DNA from: an uncultured Actinomycetes bacterium
Lineage (GTDB): Bacteria; Actinomycetota; Actinomycetes; Mycobacteriales; Nakamurellaceae
Length of the DNA: 28,535 bases
Direction of reading: 5' to 3'
Assembly: GCA_937926105.1 (NCBI GenBank)
Contig: CALANS010000103.1
Span: 1 to 28,535 of the forward strand
Of this stretch, positions 17,051-23,328 are shown one piece after another. The translations under genes and the position numbers were made by a program. The notes under the pieces were generated by a model that ran no database searches, was not told the origin of the DNA, and saw only the letters and a program-made list of their open reading frames with translations. Each line of letters starts with the position of its first letter. The stretch's first letter is position 1.

Positions 17051-17813
17051 TCACCTGCAGCGCCATGACGCCGCGGCGACTTCGGCGGCCCGGCGAGCGG
17101 TTACCTGCGGCACGCACTGAGGTCGTGACTCCGCCTGCCAGGTCTCCTCGCCCGGATACTCGTCGAAGCGCACCGCGGCGGCGTTCGTAAGCGGGCCGAG
17201 CCGAGTGAAGAGTGCCCGAGCCTCGTCATCGACCATGCCCTGTTCGGCCATGGCCCAGAGGTCGTAAAGATCGCGGGCCGCGTGCCGATCGTGCCATGCG
17301 GCGAGTTTCGTCGCTGCGAACGCGGGCGGCGTCAGGACCCGTAGATCTGCCGGCGGCGCGTCGCTGTAGCGTTGTGCGATCGAGGCCATCTCACTCGGCC
17401 AGGGCGGATAGCCGATGTGGTCGAGCAACTGGATTTGCACACGCAGTCCGGCGACCCGAAGGACCGACGGCTCGGCGTGCCGGGTGTGAGACAGCGGAGG
17501 GATGAAGGTCGGCGACCCGAAGGATCGACGCAATGCCCGCGTCATTGCCGACTCGATCCGCGCCGCCGTCGCCCGACGGTCTTGTGAGCGCGACGAGATC
17601 GATGTCCTCCGATAGTCGATGATGGGGCAGATGAGTCCGGCACAGGGCGGTACCGCCGAAGAACTCGATCTCCGCCGCGTCGATGGAGGCGATCGCCGCC
17701 AGGGCGTGCGAAATCAGATGGTCGCGCCGCACCTGGATGTCGGCGACGCCGAACTCCGCGCGAACCGCCTCGAGTTCGCCGGGGTCGAGGATTCCTGGAA
17801 CGGAACGTGTCAC
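17051..17813 (-). pseudogene. abiEii: Nucleotidyltransferase toxin AbiEii family, interrupted by a frameshift
   Basis: The reading frame starts at GTG 17813, overlapping the antitoxin stop (GTGA). The first part gives FFGGTALCRTHLPHHRLSEDIDLVAL, the nucleotidyltransferase motif (GG plus DID) of AbiEii/DUF1814 toxins. A one-base shift near 17571-17590 is needed to continue as RRATAARIESAMTRALRRSFG and then FAATKLAAWHDRHAARDLYDLWAMAEQG, the conserved K...RDxxDL motif, to the stop at 17051. Both catalytic halves are intact, so the break is recent or a sequencing error. An unbroken protein would have about 253 residues. Family members transfer nucleotides to RNA or other targets and arrest growth. 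Confidence 0.75.
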
Positions 17814-18451
17814 GGTTCCTCCCGCAGCCGCCGAAGTGCTTCCCGCACGGCATCATTGGCGCGCCCGCTCGCCGCGATGATGCCAGCGAGGTTATCGGCA
17901 CTCACCCGCGCCATCAGGTTCTCGGCACCCTCGACGGCCGCCTCGGGCTGCCCGCCCTGGTTCGGCCGCATCAGCAGGTCGAAGAGGGTCTGCGCCGGAT
18001 TCGTTACCCATGCCGGGCCGAGTTCGGTCTCGTCGACAACGACGTCGAGACGGTTGATATCGCGGCCGACGAAGTAGGCGGTACCGCCGGCGACCGCCAC
18101 GGGACGCCGGCTATCGTCGTCCACGGCCACCGTCGTTGCGGAGATGGCGCGGGGGATCGCACCCCAATGCCGCGCCGCCCCGAGGCCCATCAATGCGACC
18201 GCTCGAGCGCCGTGACGCGCGGCGGCGACCGCGAGCCCCGCCGCCTCCAGTCCCGGCACCCAGCTCGCGCCATCACGCCCACCGGGCGGCGCGGTGTAGA
18301 TGCCGTGCGCGAGCCGGATCAGTGCGCCGCGTTCGACGAGTCCGTCCAGGATCCGCCAGACGTTGGGTGCGAGTGCCTCGACGTCCGCGAACCGAACGGT
18401 GCGCAGCGGTGCGCGTTCCACTGCCCGCAACACATCGAGATCCGCACCCAC
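17810..18451 (-). CDS. abiEi: Type IV antitoxin, AbiEi family
   Basis: 213 residues. The N-terminal about 70 residues form a winged helix (VLRAVERAPLRTVRFADVEAL ... LVERGALIRLAHGIYTAPP), and the rest is the AbiEi-type C-terminal domain (ALMGLGAARHWGAIPRA, YFVGRDINRLDVVV, VTNPAQTLFDLL). Such proteins neutralise AbiEii indirectly and repress their own promoter. The stop overlaps the toxin start. A 6-5-6 inverted repeat 36 bases upstream of the start is a likely operator. With the toxin frame broken it may now be an orphan antitoxin. Confidence 0.8.
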   Translation of the reverse strand: MGADLDVLRAVERAPLRTVRFADVEALAPNVWRILDGLVERGALIRLAHGIYTAPPGGRDGASWVPGLEAAGLAVAAARHGARAVALMGLGAARHWGAIPRAISATTVAVDDDSRRPVAVAGGTAYFVGRDINRLDVVVDETELGPAWVTNPAQTLFDLLMRPNQGGQPEAAVEGAENLMARVSADNLAGIIAASGRANDAVREALRRLREEP

Positions 18452-18486
18452 GACACCTCCCGCATCAGCACTCTAGATTGCACCAG

Positions 18487-18503
18487 TATACGTCTTGCGT
18501 ATA
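18487..18503. promoter_or_regulatory. Inverted repeat upstream of abiEi, probable autoregulatory operator
   Basis: TATACG (18487-18492), TCTTG, CGTATA (18498-18503): a perfect 6-bp inverted repeat with a 5-base centre, 36 bases before the abiEi start codon. AbiEi proteins are known to bind inverted repeats in their own promoter; binding here is inferred. Confidence 0.5.
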
Positions 18504-18556
18504 TCTAGACACCGTTGGAATCGAGTGAAGAGAGGGTCGCGGGCCGCTGGTGCCGG

Positions 18557-18932
18557 TTAGTCTGCCCAATCGTCGCGATATTCTTCGTGGTCCGCATACG
18601 CGGATGCGAGCTCGCGAACGACAGCCTCCATATAGTCGTCGGCGCTCGCATACATCGGCGACTCGTGGTCCCGGGTATGCGTCGATGATGCGGCGCTTCG
18701 CCGCGACGTCGGCGAGGACGCGCTGATAATCGACCGCGACGGTGAGGCGATCGGGATCGATCGTGAATGGCGTCGCCCACATGCACCATGATGTTTCATC
18801 CGTCGGCGAGTCGGACGCCACGAACTGGGCGGTCATCTCGTCCTCGTCGATCCGCGCTCGGAGGAAGGCGATAAGGGCGTCGATCGATTCCGCGATGCAG
18901 GCAATGGTAATGGACCGGCCCACGGGCATCAT
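18557..18932 (-). pseudogene. DUF6221-like small protein, frameshifted
   Basis: From ATG 18932 or 18929 (GGAG just upstream) the frame gives IDALIAFLRARIDEDEMTAQ and YQRVLADVAAKRRIIDAY, hallmarks of the DUF6221 family common in actinobacteria and their phages. A one-base shift at the CCCGGG near 18670-18675 is needed to reach DDYMEAVVRELASAYADH and the family's typical ending ADHEEYRDDWAD at 18557. Intact length would be about 124 residues. Function is unknown; the genes are frequent in mobile and phage-derived regions. Either decay or an assembly indel. Confidence 0.6.
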
Positions 18933-18959
18933 GGGCTCCAGTGGAGAGTCGATGCATGA

Positions 18960-19467
18960 CTGGCCCAGATGGTGCGCTCGCGCCGGAAAGCGCGCGCGGC
19001 GGGGCGGAACAGGGTGGGCAAGGGGGGAGTTGAACCATCTGCCGAGGTCTTTTTATGTGTCACACAATGCTGTGACCTGCAGAAACACGTCGCTGTGATT
19101 TAGGCCAAAACGACGTGACGACCCGATTCTGTTGACGGCGTCAACACGCTCAGCGTTCCTGCGGGGGATCCGTTTTTGGAATCCGACCCCACAATCGTAG
19201 CCGAGATCGCGGCGGTTCAGCAGGCGATCAGCCGGCTGTCCGCTTCATCCATGAGGATGGCCGCAGACGGTTCGGATCGGATCTGCCGATGCAGACGTGC
19301 GTATCGCCGAGCCGCCGCGGATTTCGGTGGGGTCGCGTGGAACGGCAGTCGTGACCGGTTGCCGGCGACTGGCGATTTCTACGCGTTCAGCTGTGCCAGG
19401 TCGTCGAACTGAGCAAACGTCTTGTGCGTCGCAACGGCTCCGACCACTTCGAGTATTACGGACCCCT
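18960..19467. other. Spacer without supported gene, rich in inverted repeats
   Basis: About 500 bases. No open frame resembles a known family, although short stretches (for example near 19176-19270 on the plus strand) could be coding remnants. It holds a possible tRNA 3'-end fragment at 19013-19036 and three closely spaced inverted repeats at 19059-19145. Confidence 0.45.
19059..19145. repeat. Cluster of three inverted repeats
   Basis: Within 87 bases: GTCACA/TGTGAC with a 6-base loop (19059-19076), CACGTCG/CGACGTG separated by 18 bases (19086-19092 and 19111-19117), and the near-perfect palindrome GTTGACGGCGTCAAC (19131-19145). All arms are exact. They suggest operators, an attachment region or a structured DNA site, but no function can be assigned. 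Confidence 0.5.
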
Positions 19468-19497
19468 GTTGCCAATCTTGGCAACGCCGACTATAGT
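19468..19497 (+). promoter_or_regulatory. Promoter with palindromic operator for the XRE-kinase-TPR cassette
   Basis: TTGCCA (19469-19474) and TATAGT (19492-19497) are separated by exactly 17 bases, a strong sigma-70-type promoter. The perfect palindrome GTTGCCAATCTTGGCAAC (19468-19485) covers the -35 and half the spacer, as expected for an operator bound by the XRE product. Transcription should begin at or next to the A of the ATG at 19504, giving a leaderless mRNA. Confidence 0.7.
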
Positions 19498-19503
19498 GGG
19501 CTC

Positions 19504-19815
19504 ATGGCTGGGACGCAGAGCGCAGCGAGCCTATTGAGGACTTTGCGCCGTGAGCAAGGCACGTCACTGCGTACGGCGGCGGCGGACATAGGCGTTGCAC
19601 CATCCCAGCTGTCCCGGATCGAACGTGGCGAGCGCAATCTTGGATCAGACGTGTCTGAGCGCATCGCGGCGTACTACGGGGTACCCGCGGAGGTTGTCTC
19701 GTTGGCTCACGGAGACATCCCCGCAGATGTCATTGAGATCCTGCAGCGGCATCCGGAGTTGATCACCCGGTTGCGCGATAAGTACGCAAGAGGCGCCACC
19801 GGTGTGGTGCTGTGA
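19504..19815 (+). CDS. XRE-family helix-turn-helix regulator
   Basis: 103 residues. The helix-turn-helix spans about residues 8-62 (SLLRTLRREQGTSLRTAAADIGVAPSQLSRIERGERN). The C-terminal part (DVIEILQRHPELITRLRDKY) is a short helical tail resembling those of other small regulators encoded beside metabolic or toxin operons. ATG 19504 is chosen because it sits 7 bases after the -10 box and has no Shine-Dalgarno, consistent with leaderless translation. Its stop overlaps the kinase GTG (GTGA, 19812-19815). It probably represses its own operon through the 19468-19485 palindrome. Confidence 0.88.
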   Translation: MAGTQSAASLLRTLRREQGTSLRTAAADIGVAPSQLSRIERGERNLGSDVSERIAAYYGVPAEVVSLAHGDIPADVIEILQRHPELITRLRDKYARGATGVVL

Positions 19816-20885
19816 CGGACGCCTGGGCGGCTGCGCTTGAAGGTCAAGTCCTTGGCGGGTACCGGCTCGAACGGCAAGCCGGTAACGGGGGGTTCTGCTA
19901 TGTCTTCGAAGTTACCAAATTAGACAACGACGCGTCCTTCGCAATGAAATTTCTCCAGCCGGCGAAAATGAGCGACGCTTCGGCGAATTTCGAGTTCGAC
20001 AACGAAGGCACGCTGCTTAAGAAACTGAACTCCTGCTCCTCGGTCATCACCATCGTTGATTCAGGTTCGGACCAACTCATGGTGACAGTCGGGGATGAGA
20101 TCTTGCCGATCGATCTCAAATATCACGTTCTGGCGCTGGCATCTGGATCTCTGGACGATTTGCTGCGAACACCCGAAACGATCGATCAGCTCTCCTGGGC
20201 GGAACGGCTGAGACTGTGGCGCGGCGCGATCAAGGGCGTACACCAGATGCACCTGAAATCCATAGCGCACCGGGATCTAAAAGCCAGCAACTGCCTTCTG
20301 ATGGTGGCAGGAGATCGCACCGAACTGCGGTTGACCGACTTCGGCCGGTCGAAGGACTACAGCACATCCGCGAATCTGCCGCCATCGGCCTACCTAGACG
20401 GTCGGGGCGACCGTCGGTTTGCACCCCCGGAGCACTTGCTCTTTCAGGGCGGTTTTGGCGAAATCGACTTCAAGAACGCCGATCTGTACGGCCTCGGATC
20501 GCTGCTCGTCGAGCTAATCACGGGCCAACCCATGTCGGCCCTGGCGCTTGGCCCTTGGCAGAGCGTCCGGCAGCTCGGGTTATCCGACTATAAAACGGGC
20601 GTGCGCCGCGACTTAGCCACATTGCGACCGCGATACCGCTTAGCGATGGAGAGCATTGCCGAACGCATACCGCCGGTTCTCCGTCACGATACTGTCGATC
20701 TTCTCCTCCAGTTGTGTGATCCAGTGCCGAGCTCGCGGCAACCAAAGAGAGGCGATGGCCGCAGGTCCGCGCCCGACAACGGACTTCTGTGGCTGCTTCA
20801 TCGCGCGGACATTCTTCAACACCGCATTTCGATTTCACGACGCCACACCCGTTACAAGAAACTAGCGATAGAAAGGAGTGCGTAA
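19812..20885 (+). CDS. Eukaryotic-like Ser/Thr protein kinase, soluble
   Basis: 357 residues from GTG 19812. All catalytic landmarks are present: Gly-rich loop QAGNGGFCYVFEV (22-34), lysine K46 (FAMKFL), helix-C Glu E65 (FDNEGTLLKKL), HRDLKASN (153-160), DFG (176-178, TDFGRSKD), APPEH and the ADLYGLGSLLVELITG helix F region. There is no transmembrane segment or PASTA domain, unlike housekeeping PknB kinases. The C-terminal about 60 residues are basic. The stop TAA shares its last base with the ATG of the TPR gene, and AAAGGAG inside the kinase end is that gene's ribosome site, so expression is coupled. Likely partner or substrate: the TPR protein and/or the XRE regulator. Confidence 0.9.
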   Translation: MTDAWAAALEGQVLGGYRLERQAGNGGFCYVFEVTKLDNDASFAMKFLQPAKMSDASANFEFDNEGTLLKKLNSCSSVITIVDSGSDQLMVTVGDEILPIDLKYHVLALASGSLDDLLRTPETIDQLSWAERLRLWRGAIKGVHQMHLKSIAHRDLKASNCLLMVAGDRTELRLTDFGRSKDYSTSANLPPSAYLDGRGDRRFAPPEHLLFQGGFGEIDFKNADLYGLGSLLVELITGQPMSALALGPWQSVRQLGLSDYKTGVRRDLATLRPRYRLAMESIAERIPPVLRHDTVDLLLQLCDPVPSSRQPKRGDGRRSAPDNGLLWLLHRADILQHRISISRRHTRYKKLAIERSA

Positions 20886-22654
20886 TGCTGGGAGTATTAG
20901 ACGAGGCACGCTCCTCCGACACGTTCACTCCGGATACAAGCGAACCCGTCCGCCCGGGGACAGACGCGCCGTTGCTCGTCTCCTTCGCCGCCGGGAAGAG
21001 ATCTCGCGAGGAGGAATACGCCAAGCGACTTCTCCATGCCGCGCGAGCCGAGCGTGACGCCGCGGAGCGGGTCGCTGCGGCCTCGCCTTCGAGCACGACC
21101 TTCGCCGCGCTAGCTCAGACGCACGCCGCGCTCGACGATCGAGCCGCGGCCTTATCGGCAGCTCGCCAAGCGTTGGCGCTGAGCCTTGTACCGCGTACGG
21201 ACTCATCAGATGGCCCGGCGCTAAGTGATCCAATCGCGGCTCGCATGGCTGTCGAAATTATGCTTCGGTTCGATGCCGCAAGAGAGGCGCTCGACGCACT
21301 CAGTTCCGTGCCCTTGCCCCGGTCACTTCTGCTTACTGCCGCGAGCCTCGCGGTCGAACTTAACGACCTCGATGAGGCAATGGACCTCCTCCGAGCCACG
21401 GACGGCACGCTGATCGAATCGTTCAAGGGGTTCGTGCTGGCCGCACAGCAGCAGTACAACAAAGCTATTCCACACTTGCGCAAGGCGCTTCGCGAGTTTC
21501 CCGACGACGTCGATGCGGCGATCAACCTTGCGGTGTCCTTGTGGGGGCTCGGCGCACGACACAAAGCAGTCGCGACAGCACTTCGCGCCACCCGGACAGC
21601 CCCGGGCCGCAAGGATGCATCCTTGCTGTACCTCCACCTCTTACTCGAGACCGGCGGCGCCATAAGGGCGGCCGAGGAGATCGCGGCGCTTAGCCAACGT
21701 GACGTCGTGTCCGACGCCCGCTTCCTAGTTCTCAAGGCACGCACGTGCCTCGCAACCGCAGACAATGTGCGCGCCTTGCCGCTACTCGAGATGGCGGAAG
21801 GCCGAGCTCGAACCGAGGCCAATGAGGACCTGCGGATCGAAGTCAGCGCCAACATTGCGACGCTGAAGCTCGCGATGCAACGAAAGAGCTACGACGAGAC
21901 AATCGACACGCTGACGAAGCTGCTCGATGAATACCCCGACCACGAAGCCGTAGTGATGAGCTTCGCCCGGACGGCCAGATACACGGATGAGGCACCTATC
22001 CTTCGGCGCGCCGCGAAGCGCATTGACGCTCAACTCTCGCCCGGTTCCCGCGCCTATCTGCGGCACCAAGTTGCTCGGCTTGAGGGCGACGAGGAGGCTG
22101 CCGCGTCGGCTGCACAGGACTGGTTTGACTGTGACCGCGAAGATCCCGCCGCCGCGAGGGCGGCGATGCTTGCTCTTGGCATTGACCTGGAGCGCTGGGC
22201 GGAGGCGAAGGTGATTGCTGATGAGACGCTGAGGCGTCACCAACCTGCGGACCTGGTGACCATAAACGACGTTTCGTACGTACTCGCGATGGCGGGGCAC
22301 GCCGACAAGGCGATCGCATTGCTCGAACCTGTTGCTGAGAAACACTTTGTCCTCATGGCAACTCTTGGTCTGGCCTACCTCGCCAAAGGAAACATTGACA
22401 GGGGCATGCGTCAATACCGAAGAGCAGCGGAAAAGGCTGACAGGGTGAGCCGTGACGGGCTGATTCTCATGACGTGCTATCAGGCCCTGATCGTTCGCCA
22501 ACTTGGTCTCGACCGATCCGAGAAGCCGGACACGATAAGGGCTCTTGCACTAGCGCCGTGCCCACTACCGGGGAACTGGGAGCGGCTCCCCGAATTCATC
22601 CGACTACGGAACCTGAGTCGCCGACTCGGCTACAGCTGGCCATTGAGCCTGTAG
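20885..22654 (+). CDS. Large TPR-like alpha-helical repeat protein
   Basis: 589 residues from ATG 20885 (GAAAGGAG 6 bases upstream; TAATG overlap with the kinase). Almost entirely helical and Ala/Leu/Arg/Asp-rich, with recurring helix pairs of tetratricopeptide character, for example SFKGFVLAAQQQYNKAIPHL (179-198) followed by LREFPDDVDAAINLAVSLWGLG, YDETIDTLTKLLDEYPDHEAV, and LATLGLAYLAKGNIDRGMRQY-type segments near the C-terminus. No enzyme motif, signal peptide or membrane helix is seen. The first 40 residues look disordered and contain several Ser/Thr residues that could be kinase targets. It probably acts as sensor or scaffold for the kinase. I do not recognise the specific family. Confidence 0.8.
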   Translation: MLGVLDEARSSDTFTPDTSEPVRPGTDAPLLVSFAAGKRSREEEYAKRLLHAARAERDAAERVAAASPSSTTFAALAQTHAALDDRAAALSAARQALALSLVPRTDSSDGPALSDPIAARMAVEIMLRFDAAREALDALSSVPLPRSLLLTAASLAVELNDLDEAMDLLRATDGTLIESFKGFVLAAQQQYNKAIPHLRKALREFPDDVDAAINLAVSLWGLGARHKAVATALRATRTAPGRKDASLLYLHLLLETGGAIRAAEEIAALSQRDVVSDARFLVLKARTCLATADNVRALPLLEMAEGRARTEANEDLRIEVSANIATLKLAMQRKSYDETIDTLTKLLDEYPDHEAVVMSFARTARYTDEAPILRRAAKRIDAQLSPGSRAYLRHQVARLEGDEEAAASAAQDWFDCDREDPAAARAAMLALGIDLERWAEAKVIADETLRRHQPADLVTINDVSYVLAMAGHADKAIALLEPVAEKHFVLMATLGLAYLAKGNIDRGMRQYRRAAEKADRVSRDGLILMTCYQALIVRQLGLDRSEKPDTIRALALAPCPLPGNWERLPEFIRLRNLSRRLGYSWPLSL

Positions 22655-22680
22655 CACTTTAGCGGCTAGCCTGACGCTGA

Positions 22681-22710
22681 TTTAAAAATAGCGGCCGGGC
22701 GTCGGCCGCT
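22681..22710 (-). terminator. Leftward-facing intrinsic terminator
   Basis: Stem AGCGGCCG/CGGCCGCT (22690-22697 and 22703-22710) with a 5-base loop; on the minus strand it is followed by TATTTTTAAA. This orientation would stop transcripts coming leftward from the IS side, while in the plus direction only the stem is available to the TPR operon. Confidence 0.55.
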
Positions 22711-22841
22711 GCCAACTACCGGTCGCGCCGAAGCCTGGGCTCACGACGTCCCGAATATCCGGCGCTGTGGCTATTGAGATGTAGATGCGAGGGACGCTAA
22801 CCGCATAGGGGACTGCTGCACGGATAGGTGACAGTGATTAG

Positions 22842-22913
22842 TCACGCAGCCTGAGTGGCTGGCGTGGTCATGATTGCTTCGAATTCGATTGGGGTCAAGA
22901 TCGGGTACATCAT
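22842..22913 (-). pseudogene. IS3-family transposase OrfB remnant, internal deletion
   Basis: Only MMYPI and LTPIEFEAIMTTPATQAA remain: the first residues of OrfB fused to its last 18, removing the whole DDE catalytic core. The ATG overlaps the OrfA stop as in intact elements, so the fusion arose by a clean in-frame deletion. Confidence 0.7.
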
Positions 22914-23200
22914 TTTCCCGGCAGATTGGCCTGGGGCAGATAGGCCGCGGCACGGCGCAGGATTTCGTTCTCCTGCCCCAACAGTCGGACCCGCTTATTA
23001 GCTTCACGCAACTCGGCCGACTGGGCCGGGGCGGCGCCGGGGGCGTTCACCGTCTTCGATGCCGGCCTCCTTCATAAACGTGTACAACGTGGTGAAGTGG
23101 ATCCCGAAGTCCTCGGCGGGCGAGCTCGACACCGGCCTCACGGGTCCTGGCGACACGAACGACATCGTCGCGGGACTCCTTGGGACAGGGGCTTGGTCAC
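22910..23200 (-). pseudogene. IS3-family transposase OrfA remnant
   Basis: Starting at GTG 23200 (MTKPL) the protein can be followed only by changing frame three times: SRDDVVRVARTREAGVELA, then AEDFGIHFTTLYTFMKEAGI and EDGERP, then GAAPAQSAELREANKRVRLL and GQENEILRRAAAYLPQANLP to the stop at 22910. This is the helix-turn-helix plus leucine-zipper layout of OrfA. One shift lies at the CCCCC run near 23041. Non-functional as read. Confidence 0.7.
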
Positions 23201-23328
23201 GGCGAACATCCTCCGGCCCAACGCTCCGATTAGGCCGCTCGGATTTCACCCATCCGTGCAGCAATCCCCCCGTTCGAGAACGAAGCCCGAACGGCATCTG
23301 CCATAGCCCTTCCTCTAACGTCTACTTC

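Larger units (their letters stand above)
22808..23269 (-). mobile_element. Internally deleted IS3-family insertion sequence with both terminal inverted repeats
   Basis: Left end GGGGACTGCTGCACGGAT... (22808-22831) and right end 23246-23269 match as inverted repeats over 24 bases with about two differences (the shared core is CTGCACGGAT). Between them lie a decayed orfA and a 23-codon orfB that joins its N-terminus directly to its C-terminus. A full IS3 element is about 1.2-1.3 kb; this one is 462 bp, so about 800 bp were lost. No clear target duplication is seen. It lies about 60 bases before the start of the Septu-like ATPase gene. Confidence 0.75.

Noticed and set aside
19176..19412. Plus-strand frame starting ESDPTIVAEIAAVQQAISRL
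   Set aside because: The first about 35 residues look protein-like and could be a gene remnant, but the rest degenerates and no family was recognised.
23059..23328. 90-residue N-terminal extension of the Septu-like ATPase
   Set aside because: Most of it is the complement of the IS3 orfA and right inverted repeat; ATPase-family similarity starts after 23329.
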